This document shows, in pieces, positions 11,051 to 22,796 of a stretch of 64,000 bases of DNA. Each line of letters starts with the position of its first letter. The first letter of the stretch is position 1. The DNA comes from Nemertoderma westbladi (Eukaryota; Xenacoelomorpha; Nemertodermatida; Nemertodermatidae): NCBI GenBank assembly GCA_032718475.1, contig JAUCBJ010009091.1, positions 6,775-70,774 of the forward strand, written 5' to 3'. The translations under genes were made by a program, and so were the position numbers. The notes beneath the pieces were generated by a model. It ran no database searches and was not told where the DNA came from. It saw nothing but the letters and a program-made list of their open reading frames with translations.

Positions 11051-11645
11051 AACTACTACTACTACTAGGATCGGCATGCTGCATTGCAGCTGCATTTTTA
11101 AGAATGCTGTGCCGGCTTGTCAACAAAATTGCACCGCCACAACTCCCTATCACCCATGACATTTGCTAGATCATCCGCATCTTCAAGGCCAGTGTCCTTT
11201 AAGATGCGTCTCAAGAAAGTCATGGGCTGTCCACCATGCTTATTCACTCCATGAGGCTGCCAAAGTACAAGATTTTGCACTGGCTGGTCCTCACGGCGAA
11301 ACCAATGTCCTGCAAAGCGGAGGCGATTTTTTTCTAGTGTCAAACTTGGGGGAACCAATGAGACACCTCCAATGTTATATAGTGTCTGGTCTGAGATGTG
11401 TGCATTGTACTTGACACAAAGAACCCGGCGTAGCATTCTTGTGAATGTGCCATCCAGAGATTTGGTGTCCTCAGCAGTTAGAGCCCAGCATGGACTCCCG
11501 TAGAGGAGTACTGGAACTACTGCTGCTCTAAATAATCGGACCTTAAGTTTCCGATTAATTCTCGGTGACTTCCAAATCCTGGAAAGCCTATTCAAGGCTG
11601 CCCATGCCCTTCCTTTACGTATTCGAAGGTCCTCACCTGACTTCC
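11051..11645 (-). mobile_element. LINE family 2, 3' end (copy 1)
   Basis: The minus strand codes for the last 165 residues of a reverse transcriptase-type LINE protein (frame 11098-11595). Features are LFRAAVVPVLLYGSPCWALT, SDQTLYNIGGVSL, RLRFAGHWFRRED and LVLWQPHG. This is the thumb and C-terminal part common to LINE proteins without RNase H. It ends in a (TAG)n tail at 11051-11065 and is truncated at its 5' side near 11645. It lies reversed inside LINE family 1. The second copy is at 22202-22796. Confidence 0.8.
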
Positions 11646-11989
11646 GGATAAAGCCACCACCAATTTGGACTAAAGGTCATCTAAAAGCCTTTCCCTACGA
11701 AAGGAGATCTCGGTGTACCAACAAACTATCGTGGGATCTGTCTGCTTGTGGTAGCAGCCAAAATATACTAGAAAATATTTCTGTACAGAATTAGACCTCA
11801 CACAGAGAAACTACTATAATATGTAAGAGCCACAATGTATGTCGACGAATTGATAAACAATAGCTCAGATACTGTACTTGCGCTATGTGGGCTGGTTGAA
11901 GGAATTAGAGTATTCCTACAGGAAACATCCCTACAGTTATGTGATTGTGGACTTCAAGAGAGCATAATTATTCCTGGCATTGGAATGTG

Positions 11990-12288
11990 GGTGAGCCACA
12001 AAGTGAGCGAAGCCTTAGCATATGGGTGCCATTGGTGAGTTGTCTGTCGTCGTCGTCGTCGTCTGTCGTCGTCGTAAATTTTTGATCGCTAATAACTCGG
12101 TTATTCCTTAATGAAATTAAACGAAACTTGGTATGTATGTAGTCCGTCAAAAGTTTAGAAAGAATCGGAAGTTTCGTCAAGGACGAGTATTGTGTTGAAG
12201 ACTTCTGACTAACGGCAGACAACTCGTTAATGGTGCCAATATGCTAAAGGCTTTGCTCACTTCGTGCTGCGCGAAGGCACCACGAACG
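11990..12288. mobile_element. MITE, CGTTCGTGG family (copy 1)
   Basis: Inverted ends around AGCCTTAGCATATGGGTGCC and GAGTTGTCTG at the left pair with GGTGCCAATATGCTAAAGGC near the right. The right edge is CGCGAAGGCACCACGAACG. A GTCGTCGTC tract lies near the left arm. The element interrupts the LINE between GGCATTGGAATGT and TGTTATATT. Its right terminus matches the end of the insertion at 17409-18028. The second copy is at 23141-23439. Confidence 0.75.
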
Positions 12289-13373
12289 TGTTATATTAGT
12301 GAGTGTGACACAGATGTCAGGTAGGCCTACTCTCACCAGATGCTAAACCGCAGTTCTTCTAAATCCTGGCTGGTGTACTGAAAGGTGATACCTTGCAGAT
12401 CTGGACACTGATGAATTCATTTATGTTTGCTACACAAGAATACTAAGGGCAGCCCTAAACATCAGCTGGAGACAACACATGACAAACGCCGAGCTTTATG
12501 GTACAATACCACCTGTATCAACCACCCTCCGTGAACGCAGATTAAGATTCAGTGGGCACTGCTGGCGAAGTAAAGACGAGGTCATACCAGATCTACTTTT
12601 CTGGCAACCAACACAAGGAAATCGTAGCCGTGGACAATTCCACCATCTGAATTCGCTCGACCTATTAGCAAATGAAATGAAAAAAATTCGAAGAAACTGT
12701 GATTGAAGTTAGAATATTGATAACATCCAAGAGAAAAACTGGCAATATCATCTAGAGATTAAATAAAATAAAATACAATAATATTAATTAACTGCTAATT
12801 AATTTTTTATGTTTTTCCATTTCGGTTAATGCCCTTCATATTTTTGCCAATACATTTTAAATGAGTAAAGAGCGGGAACTGATTGAGATTTAATGTGGCA
12901 GCTACCAAAATAGGAAATTTACCGAACGCGATTTTCTGGGGAATTCTCACCATACAAATGTATCATGAGTACGCAATCATTCATTGCGAATAGGGATTCC
13001 TATGATGTAAGTTTAAGGTTTTACAATTTGGTTTAATTGCAAAATTACACAAAATCCTCAATGATGCAAGTTGGGCATCAGTCGGAATATTGATGACAAT
13101 AAAATTTCGTACCAAAATCACCCAAAACATTTACTACTGTATATTTTCTCATGAATATATATTCTTATATTCAGTAAATAATCGGCATACCGGTAGAAGG
13201 AAAATTAGGAAATCTGACAGAATGCCGTGAGAATATGAGAGAGGAATGCCATCAAAGACACAACAGAGCAAAATTTAGAACGATGAACAAATTGGCAAGG
13301 GAATAAAGGCTAGATAGGGAAAAAATAGAGAAACGATAACAAATTTACAAGGCGAAATTACTGAGGTTTAGCC

Positions 13374-14043
13374 ACACCCCCCCCCCCCCCCCTCCCAATT
13401 TTTTCTTCAAATCCGAATAAGATGATTGCATGTAATTTGAAACATAACTGGTTTCAACTCCCTCCTCCTCCGTGGGCGAGCCAGAATTTTTATTTTTGCT
13501 TTCAATCTTTAGCTACAAGCGTTTGAAAAAGGGTTTGCAAGGACTCCAATAATGTAAAAACATTTTAATTTGGTTAGGAAATAGCTGAGATATGGGCATT
13601 CGAAAGTTGCATGTATTTGTTTCCCCTGCACGCCATTTATTATATTAATAAATACATCATATTCTGGAACATTTTGTTTATCCTATAGGTAGTTGGCAAC
13701 AATGCATTGCCTCTTTAATCATACTATTACGTTGCTATTCATACAAAAACAAAATGTTCTAGAATATTGTATTTTTATTTAATATTATAAAATAGCTTCG
13801 CGCAGGAGCAAAATCATGCAACATTTGAACGCTCATATCTTCGCTAATTTTCAACGAAATTTAGATTGTGTTGCATATTTGGAATCTTGGCATGACCAGC
13901 TCTGACTCACCCTCGGACTCGGAGCAGGAGGAGTTGCGTGAAACAATCTACGTTTAAAATTCCATGCAATCTCATTAAGATTTGTAGAAAGATTTGGGGG
14001 GTCCAGGTACTTGAATAACGACATGATATTCCAGGACATGGTG
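13374..14043. mobile_element. Foldback family, degenerate copy (copy 1)
   Basis: Contains the family landmarks: a C-run at 13375-13392, GAGCCAGAATTTTTATTTTT, the TAGCTACAAGCGTTTGAAAA arm, two TTCTGGAACATTTTG-like internal segments, and a right end reading CCAGGACATGGTG. The left terminal CACCATG end is lost. The second copy is at 24525-25194. Confidence 0.75.
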
Positions 14044-15633
14044 TAATATAACTAATATACGACACTATATTCCAGAAATGAAAATAATTAATGTAGGCCT
14101 ATATGTGCCCAGCTACAGGTTATATAGTCAGAAAGTTCAAATTTCTGCAGTATCTGTATATAAATTAAATAATATAATATATAAATTAGCTCATGTTTAA
14201 GTAACTGTACACACAGTAATTCCACTTGGGTTGAAGTTCTCGTTCCAAGACTTTGGTAAAATGAACCTAGATATGTAGGCTATCTTCTATTAAAATTTCG
14301 GCACAAAATTATTGTTTTTGAAAGATTTATGGGGGTTAGTATATCCGGGCTGTATTTTTGGAATCTGATATTTTGTGATAGACAAAGTGTAGCAGTTACA
14401 AAATTGTTTCTAGAAGATCCAAATGGCCTTATTTTAAAAACCAATACTCATCATTGTAGCCCTAAAGCTGCTGAACATGTTGGTATATGTTTGATGACAA
14501 TTCAATATAAAATAAAAAAGTAGTAGGAAATTTAGTGATGTAAAAAGTCAAAATCGACAAACTAACTGATAAAAAGGTTGTTTTATACAGAGTCATGAAT
14601 ATCAGCAATATATTTATGTTGTTTTAAAAAGAGCAGTTTTGAGGTCAAAAAATAATTCAATGTTGAAAACCGATATCACTATATGGAAGTTGCCTTTCTA
14701 TCAAACTACAAAAACATTAAAATGTTTTTTTTTTAATTATTGTAAATTTTCGAAACTTTCACTTGTGTTGGGATAATGGTCCGTCCCATTAAGGCTGACT
14801 TGCCCCTCTAGGCCTTAGCAATTTTAATCGGACCGTGGGAATGTGTTATTTTTTTGCTATAGGTTTCGCAGGGGGGTACTTAGATTTAACATCCTTACAA
14901 AGCAAAAGTGAAAGTGTATTTCTGATCATATTATGATATGATAATATTTCTGATCTAGATTTGGACTTGCTGAGAAAGTAATGTTCATCGAAGAAGCACT
15001 TTTTGTTACTAATTTCAGTAATTTTAATTAACTGAAATTCAATTATGTTGTCCGAGAGTTTTAGGTTTTACAGGAATTGGCAGCTAAAATACCATCGAGT
15101 GCAAAATTCAATCAATGCACGAGGGCAGAACATCTGAATTTCGGTTAAATTAAATTAGTGACTTGTCTGTCGACTGAGATAAAATTTTGAACTTTCTATC
15201 ACAAATTTAGTTATATGAAAGTAGTCGAAAGATGTACTTTCTTGCTCTGTTTTCTATAAATTTTAGTGAGGAAAAATGTGGATTCTCCAGATAAAAATAC
15301 TTTTTTCACTGGAATGACGCGATGAGAAAAAACGGGCCGTATTTTCGGCTGGTCCTAAGGGACATGCCTTATATGCCTTAAGGTTAGTCCGGCACTGTAT
15401 CTGTATGATGCACAAAGAGTTGTTTGAGGGGCAAACATAATAATATTTTAATTTTTTTTATAATTTGTTCTATTTCAATACTCAGACTGATTATATCGTT
15501 TTGTTATTAAACCAAATTTAAAATTGAATTTAAAATTAATATAAATTTAAACCTATTCCAGAACATTTAAGGTAGCTATAATATATCTCCGCAGCTGTAA
15601 TATACAATTATTGTATCAATTGTTTATATCACG
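14044..15633. other. Intergenic and 5' flank of truncated mucin-FReD gene
   Basis: Only weak signals. On the minus strand a sequence beginning CAGTGCCGGACTAACC (ending near 15397) looks like a transposon end. The last 200 bases are AT-rich and presumably include the promoter of the mucin-FReD gene. The matching stretch in copy 2 is 25195-26783 and is almost identical. Confidence 0.4.
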
Positions 15634-15789
15634 ATGTCAACCAATACAACACGTACTGGAAGTGATGAGGTGTTTTATGAGTTACATAATTGTAATGAAA
15701 AGTGTTATTCATCGGAGGAGGTGGATAAGTCTGCTACTGAACTCGGTGCCGTCAAAATAGGGTGGAATAGGCTACGGAAATGGACATAG
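15634..15789 (+). pseudogene. Truncated first copy of mucin-FReD gene
   Basis: The first 49 codons equal those of the gene at 26784, after which the duplication ends. The frame then hits TAG after two more codons (KWT then stop). Neither the internal repeat, the membrane segment, the mucin stalk nor the FReD is present. It keeps the same 5' flank as the full gene, so it may be transcribed, but it can encode only a 51-residue peptide of the cytoplasmic tail. Confidence 0.85.
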
Positions 15790-16118
15790 CAACAGGATCT
15801 AAACATCAGACAAAAAAGATTGTCATTATTTCGTAAATTAACTATATTGACTTTGTAGAAGATTTCAGAGAAGAAGTCGTCATGCTGTTTTGCAGTTGCT
15901 ATGCTTTAAATGAGAATTACGTGGTCCTTAGCAACTAGGTCGTTATTTCAAATGCCCAAAGTCAAAAATTTTAAAAACGCCATTTCCTCAATAAGTGGGA
16001 CCTATAGAACTCAAAACATCAAAAAAATTGAATCCGTCCAAAAATTTTCGGTATACCATTGTGGCTGCCGGACTACTACTAAATGTAATAGGTAGAATGC
16101 AGCTTTCATGGTCGTATA
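15790..16118. other. Sequence between the duplication copies
   Basis: Unique AT-rich DNA between the end of copy 1 and the foldback element. It has no counterpart next to copy 2 and shows no gene. Confidence 0.5.
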
Positions 16119-16976
16119 CACCATGTCCCAGAATATAGTGTCGTACTTCAGTGACACGCCCCCCCCCCCCCCCCCCCCCCCCTAATTTTTCTACAAATCT
16201 TAATGAGATTGCATGAAATTTGAAACAGAGATAGTTTCACCTCCCGACCACTGACTGGGTGAGCCAGAATTTTTATTTTTCCTTTCAAAATTTAGCTACA
16301 AGCGTTTAAAAAAAGTGTCTCCAGCGATATTACACCAGTTACACCGCAGTATAACACAATTTGAATTACGTTGAAAAATAGCTGAGATATGAGCGTTCAA
16401 ATGTTGCATGGTTTTGCACCGGCGCGAGGCTATTTTATTCTAATTAATAAATAAACCATATTCTGGAATATTTTTAAAATGTATGAATAGCTACGTAATA
16501 GTATGATGAAAGATGTAATGCATTGTTGCCCAGCTACGTATTTGGATAAACAAAGTATTCCAGATTATGATGTATTTATTAAATACTGTAGAATAAATAG
16601 CCTCGCGTAGGTGCATAACCATGCAAAATTTGAACACCCATATCTCCGCTATTTTTCAACGAAATTCAAATTGTGTTATATATTTGGAATCCTTGTACGG
16701 TCAGCCTTCTATCAGTACCAACAAATTACTATAAGGTTGAAGAATAACTGCGGTGTAACTGGTGTAATATCGCTGGAGACACTTTTTTTAAACGCATGTT
16801 GCTAAAGATTGAAAGCAAAAATAAAAATTCTGGCTCACCCAGTCAGTGGTCGGGAGGTGAAACTATCTCTGTTTCAACTTTCATGCAATCTCATTACGAT
16901 TTGTAAAAAAATTGGGGGGGGGGGGGGGGGGGGGGGCGTGTTACTGAATTACGACACTATATTCTGGGACATGGTG
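16119..16976. mobile_element. Complete foldback element, TA-flanked
   Basis: An 858-bp element that is almost entirely one long inverted repeat. The left arm runs CACCATGTCCCAGAATATAG, a C-run of about 25 bases at 16159-16182, TTTCACCTCCCGACCACTGA and ATATTACACCAGTTACACCG. The right arm is the inverse of the same sequence with a G-run of about 22 bases at 16915-16936, ending GGACATGGTG. It is flanked by TA on both sides, as for Tc1/mariner-type insertions. No transposase is encoded. It sits directly at the left edge of duplication copy 2. Confidence 0.9.
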
Positions 16977-17408
16977 TATATAGTAGGTCATGGTCGTGCG
17001 CACGAACACTCAGAGCTGAAAAGTCGTGAGCGCGAGATTTAAGAGCTGAAAATTCGAGCTCACGAGATTTCAGTTGTATTGACACGGTACTGATTGCACT
17101 CAAATGTACCCTACAGTTTAGTACCATACTGTTAATGTAGCTGAATAGTACTGCGGCTATGCAGTTTTTTTATTTTTCAATCTTTATCACAAACACGTGA
17201 CCTTAAGGAATTTCCAGAATATCATGGGTGATTGACCGATAACTTTATTTTATTGCAACTGCAATGCAGAGTGCCGATATTAGATAGATACTGTAGTTTA
17301 GTCCATGCCAACTCCTCGGCTGACAACCTATGTGTCTATCCTTGGTCTTGCTCTGGGTTTATAGTGGCACGTCTTAATTTATCATTCTTTTTACCACCTA
17401 TATTACAC

Positions 17409-18028
17409 GTTCGTGGGGACTTCGCGCAGCACGTAGTCGGCAAGCCTTGGCATACGGTTCATATAGAGCAAATGGGGCATGTCTAGTTTGGACCCCATAT
17501 CCCATGCTATAAATGTATTCATTCGATATACAATCATATGTTAATCCGCTGGGTGGTGTCAAATTGTTATTCTGCAATTTCGTACTTACCAGTGCAGCAC
17601 TGTACAGCAGTACCGTACCGGTAGGCCTATGTCATTACTTCTGAGTCTCTAGCGGATCCCCAATTAAATGTCTTAACTTTTCAATTTCGTAAAAGATAGA
17701 CTTCATGATTCTCTACAGGCCACCAAAATTTCAGCTCAGGAAAATGAGGCCTTCCCGAGAAATTTAACATTTTCTAAAAACCACATAATCTGTCGTAGCT
17801 GACGTCAGACCACATGATTTTTCACCAAACTTTACAAACTTTCTAAACTTTCTCTCTACTACTTACCTACTAAGTTTGGTTCAATTCCGAACGAGCGATG
17901 CCGAGAAATTCGCGTTCAAACATTTACCAGACAGACGGACGGACAGACAGACAGACAGACGGACATGCCCCATTTGCCCTATATGAACCGTATGCAAAGG
18001 CTCGCCGACTACGTGTCTCGCCCCACAC
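17409..18028. mobile_element. Copy-2-specific MITE insertion, CGTTCGTGG family
   Basis: This 620-bp block is absent from copy 1, where ATTACAC joins TAAATGGG directly (near 6835). ACAC flanks both sides. Inverted ends: ACGTAGTCGGCAAGCCTTGG and CATACGGTTCATATAG at the left, CTATATGAACCGTATGC and GCCGACTACGT at the right. A CAGACAGACGGACGGACAGA tract lies near the right end. The left end also matches the terminus of the MITE at 11990-12288. Confidence 0.85.
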
Positions 18029-19466
18029 TAAATGGGTTTATCATTGACTCGCTCTTAACTTTAATGGATATATCCTTTGTCCGGCCGCCGATCAACTGAA
18101 GGATGACTTATTGGGTCTAACCTTTGTCTCATCCCGGTACTGGTCCTGAATATTGTTAAAAGTTATATTTAAGTTGTCAATATGTTATTAGTAACGTATA
18201 ATAAATGCACCATCCAAGAACACAAAATAATAAACATGCACTCAAAATATAACATCAAAACTGAATTACATCTATAACTACCGCTACCGGTACACATTGT
18301 CATTCAAGTCATTTATTTCAGTTTGAATTCTAAATTTATTTCTTAAACAAAATGTAATTTATTTTTTCATTTTTTATTTAATTAATCAGGGCCAGTTATA
18401 ATAATATATGACTTTAAAAGTTACCAAATATGATATACTTAGAGTAAAATATTTAAGGTAGACAATTAGTCTATTAGTGTGGTCCTTAATTCACATTTTT
18501 TCAAATTTCCATTTTAAATAGTGATATTTTTATGCTCCATCGAGGAAAAACAAGTTTGGAATGTAAATGTTTTAAATTCAGGTCACCGGACCATTATATT
18601 TAGAAATTTTTAGCAATATATTATAGGACTTTGTTTGTTTTCAAATTTGAATTTTATGAACCCTAGCAATGATATTAATAACAATAAAATCTCAATAGTT
18701 GAGTTAATAATGGGTGTAGAGAGACCTTCAAGGCAACGTTAGAACCATTCGATTTATAGATATTGAACAAAATATAAAATCTGGCTCAATTGAAGGAAGG
18801 TCGGTAAATTTTTTTTTTTTGCTTATCGATGAAAGTTTTACTTTGAATTTTCCCAAACTAACTAGGGAATAACGAATGCCCCGCCACGGCCGGGTCAAAA
18901 TTCAATAAGGATGGATTTTATAAAGTGGCTTCTATAAAGGCCATCGTAATATAATTAAAGGTCGCACGCGACATGCTGACTAACAGGGGGCTTGTTGTGT
19001 ATGTAAAAAATATACAGGTAAAACCTGTTACTAGTGGGGTGTAGTAAATACTCGAGGTTTTACTTGTTTATTTTTATATACCGTAATACAAGGCCTGCTC
19101 ACCTCCCTCGATCAGCTGATCAAAGAAGTCATATTTATTTTTGAACTAAATAATATTATTACATAAATTGCTAGCTACCAATGTATTACATTTAATATTC
19201 CGATATGAATTTTGTGCTATTGATTATTTACATTAATCATACTACTAATTAATTACTATTATTACTGTTGGATACAAATGCACCATAATTAAGGTGTCTA
19301 TTATTTCAATGTCGTATGTAAGAGTGGCGGCTATGATAGATGGAACACGAGCAGAGTTGCCTTATAATAGTCATAGAGTCATAATACTCAATCGTTTCGG
19401 CTAACTATAATACACAAATATTCGTAGAATAATACCGATGCCACCAATAGTGGATTTGCAACAAAC

Positions 19467-20111
19467 TTAGAAGATAATAACAGAAAGTAGAATTCCAGCT
19501 ATTAACTGAAAGGTCAGATCGATGCTATCAGATCCGTTTGTTTCTGTTGAGGTTTTTTCCAGGGCAACCATGCTTGTGGTTTCTGCAACGGCATCATCAT
19601 TCCACGTCACAGACGGACATTCGGTACCGGTACCGTTGCAGCATTGCACTTGACAGGAAGTTTCTGTCCCTTCGGCAAAAAAACCCTCCAACCACCGAAC
19701 TATTCTTATAAAAAGATAGAAATCTTCCGACATACTACCCTGGTCTCGTTCAACAGCGATGTTGTATTGTAGCATGCATGTAGGCTCGTTTAGCTCTAAA
19801 CACTTGTCCCAACAGTCCATCACCGTGTAATAGAATTTAACCTCATCCTTGGCGTCGAATTCATCTCCAGGAATTGCAGAGAATCTGAAATGTATGATGC
19901 CGCAAGAACCGCAGTCTGTTGGATGTATCCATGTATTGTTGAACCAATGGTCGTTTTGTATAACTATGAGGTTCACCATGGCATCTTTAAAATAGCTTTG
20001 CAGTTCTTCATTGTCAGACTTTGCGAAAACGGTACTTCCAACTTCACAAGAGACTCCTAAACAAATAGTTACATAACATAATGATAAACTAATGGATATT
20101 ATAATTGACAT
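19467..20111 (-). CDS. Secreted Cys-rich protein, probably GPI-anchored (copy 2)
   Basis: Paralogue of the gene at 8289-8933 with the same length, ATG, signal peptide, ten cysteines, glycosylation sites and hydrophobic tail. Differences from copy 1 within the protein: GISCE to GVSCE, KSENEE to KSDNEE, NEQTC to NEPTC, FFTEG to FFAEG and GSDNI to GSDSI. No cysteine is changed. Both frames are intact, so both may be expressed. I do not recognise the family. Confidence 0.75.
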   Translation of the reverse strand: MSIIISISLSLCYVTICLGVSCEVGSTVFAKSDNEELQSYFKDAMVNLIVIQNDHWFNNTWIHPTDCGSCGIIHFRFSAIPGDEFDAKDEVKFYYTVMDCWDKCLELNEPTCMLQYNIAVERDQGSMSEDFYLFIRIVRWLEGFFAEGTETSCQVQCCNGTGTECPSVTWNDDAVAETTSMVALEKTSTETNGSDSIDLTFQLIAGILLSVIIF

Positions 20112-21522
20112 TTTGGAATATCTAATTTCTCTGTACGCAATCAATCATTCAGTCACATGTTTCAAATTCAACTGTTGAAGCACAAATGTTTTGTATCTTT
20201 GGCCCCATCATCAAATCAGTTCTTTACATATTATTAATTTAATTCCACTTTAATAATGTATTACAGGTTTATATATATTGTAACTTCTTAAATACTACTT
20301 GCTAAACTTCAGCGGTAACCCCCGACTGTAATCATATAGTGTAAACCGCAGTGCAATGAGTTGGTATGTTTCTTTGTCTTCTTCTTACTAACATCCAATT
20401 TAAATTTGAGCACTGAAATATCGTGAACTGTATCTTATCATAGTGATTAATATAACACCTGCTCTAACATAAGTTCGAACAGAATTGGAGGCTTACTCTT
20501 TGACTGACCTAATGGATGAATGTGAATTGATACCATCAAACACCACATTCGAAAAGAGTAAGGGGAAGCTATGGACCTTTCAATACCTTAATGGACCCAA
20601 AGCACAGCCGGATTACATCCTTATCAACTAATAGTGGAGAAACAGCATGATTAACTGCGAGGCCTACAGCTCGTTCAACCTAATTGGTGCGGACTACAGA
20701 GATCAGACTCAGTTTGAGAGCCAACAAACACAGGACAAGCAATCGAATCAACTATGATTGGCAGAAACGCAGAACTGAAAACGGAACAAGGTTGAGAAAG
20801 CAAAAGAGGATCTTAATTTCCCCAGCGAAAAAATGTAACCCATAGGATTGCATTGCTTTTACTTTTTTTCCCGGGGGAAAAGTAAAGTAAAATTGTTTCA
20901 TTTTTTTCAGTGGAATTTCTTGAATATTATTAAATGTGTTGAAAGAACATCGACGTAGAAAAGGTTTGCAAGTAATTTGAGCAAAATCCAGTCACACACT
21001 CAAAAGTTATTGCAAATTTAGTGTCTGTGAGGTGACTCCAAAACGGAACCCAATATCCAATATTAGTTTATGTAGTTAAGCGGCTCTCTAGTTACGTAAT
21101 AAATATTCGAGAACATATAAATGATTTAACATTGAGTTAGGCAGCATCAGGAGTTGAAGAGTACAGTAATTACAATAGCAGTAACTATGGAAGCTATACA
21201 GTAAACTATAGTTTAATTTATTTTATAACACTATGTCGCTATACGTCTTTTTAAAGAATTGAGCAACAAAAAAGTACCAATTTGAGAATAAAATTACGTC
21301 TTACATTGGAAAAAAAACGTAGAACAATTTTTTTTCAATATTCTCTCGACCCTTTATTAACCTCGCTGACGCGATAAATGATTATAATGCTTTTCACACG
21401 AACTTTTTGTTTTTGTTTTTCTTATATTTTGGGAAAAATAAGTGTCAAAATTCAAAATTGCCATGTTTGGTATCAGTTCGGTTCCGGTCCGGTTCCTATA
21501 GTTCGTCGATCACTATAGTTGT

Positions 21523-21604
21523 GGGATCGTGGTGGGGGGCCCCCTTTGGTGGGGGGCCTGGGGCCTCGGCCCCCTCGCCCCCCCCCGTCCTAAATACGCC
21601 CCTG
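21523..21604. mobile_element. hAT-like transposon terminus (copy 2)
   Basis: Identical counterpart of the terminus at 10372-10453, with CAGGGGCGTATTTAGGAC on the minus strand at its right edge. Confidence 0.5.
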
Positions 21605-21739
21605 CACAAGCATAAATCAGGAAAAGTACATACAGGATAAAACTGAAGCAATTACAACTGCTCGCTCACATACAGCAAGAAATCAAGTCTTACCTGGCAA
21701 AACTGCAAATTAGGTATATGGTATGAAAAGTTGTGCTAA

Positions 21740-21923
21740 GGCTGCGTTCACACTACCGAGTCAAAGCCAAAAGACAAAATGTAAAACACATCACATGAAA
21801 TGTAATTTTTTCTACAATGCCCTTATGTATTATATTAGGCCTATATAATGTATTATTATTTATTATTGCTAGCTATCTATATATATTTTCTTTTGACTTT
21901 GACTTGGTAGTGTGAACACGGCC
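21740..21923. mobile_element. 184-bp MITE with TAA duplication (copy 2)
   Basis: Duplicate of the element at 10589-10772 with the same inverted ends and TAA flanks. Confidence 0.8.
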
Positions 21924-22201
21924 TAAGGTGTTCCTTAAAGCTGATGAACGCGTGCGAAATGGAAAGATCACTTCAGCATCTTGCTTGGGGAGCCACCAAA
22001 CCTCGAGGTACTGCAAGGAAAATATATGACAAGACGCTACCTATAGAAACAATGGTCTTTCCACTTGCCAAACTCGAGAGAAGCATTAAAATCATGTCAA
22101 ATCATAACGCGAGTGGGTTAGATGAAATCACTGCAGTGAGAGGTATGGAAAACAGGGGAACATTCATTATTGGATGTTTGCAACCAGATGCTGAAAGGGG
22201 A

Positions 22202-22796
22202 AACTACTACTACTACTAGGATCGGCATGCTGCATTGCAGCTGCATTTTTAAGAATGCTGTGCCGGCTTGTCAACAAAATTGCACCGCCACAACTCCCTA
22301 TCACCCATGACATTTGCTAGATCATCCGCATCTTCAAGGCCAGTGTCCTTTAAGATGCGTCTCAAGAAAGTCATGGGCTGTCCACCATGCTTATTCACTC
22401 CATGAGGCTGCCAAAGTACAAGATTTTGCACTGGCTGGTCCTCACGGCGAAACCAATGTCCTGCAAAGCGGAGGCGATTTTTTTCTAGTGTCAAACTTGG
22501 GGGAACCAATGAGACACCTCCAATGTTATATAGTGTCTGGTCTGAGATGTGTGCATTGTACTTGACACAAAGAACCCGGCGTAGCATTCTTGTGAATGTG
22601 CCATCCAGAGATTTGGTGTCCTCAGCAGTTAGAGCCCAGCATGGACTCCCGTAGAGGAGTACTGGAACTACTGCTGCTCTAAATAATCGGACCTTAAGTT
22701 TCCGATTAATTCTCGGTGACTTCCAAATCCTGGAAAGCCTATTCAAGGCTGCCCATGCCCTTCCTTTACGTATTCGAAGGTCCTCACCTGACTTCC
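22202..22796 (-). mobile_element. LINE family 2, 3' end (copy 2)
   Basis: Identical in translation to the fragment at 11051-11645 (165-residue frame at 22249-22746), with the same (TAG)n tail. Confidence 0.8.

Larger units (their letters stand above)
9315..12670 (+). mobile_element. Decayed LINE family 1 with nested insertions (copy 1)
   Basis: Pieces of the LINE at 49996-52783 lie in order on the plus strand: endonuclease region 9315-9670, linker 10440-10585, reverse transcriptase start 10776-11050, palm region 11646-11985, and C-terminal region 12290-12670. They are separated by later insertions: a possible hAT-like segment to 10453, a TAA-flanked MITE, a reversed second LINE, and a second MITE. 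Stops and frameshifts are frequent, so no protein can be made. The same nest recurs at 20466-23821. Confidence 0.85.
6420..15786. repeat. Segmental duplication, copy 1
   Basis: Aligns along its whole length with 16978-26935. Both copies begin right after the end of a foldback element, at ATATAGTAGGTCATGGTCGT. Copy 1 ends in the coding start of the mucin-FReD gene, at GGCTACGGAAATG. Up to about 9882 the two copies differ every 50-100 bases. From there to the end I found only one substitution and a few homopolymer length changes. Non-coding parts at 6420-8288 hold nothing else recognised. Confidence 0.9.
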
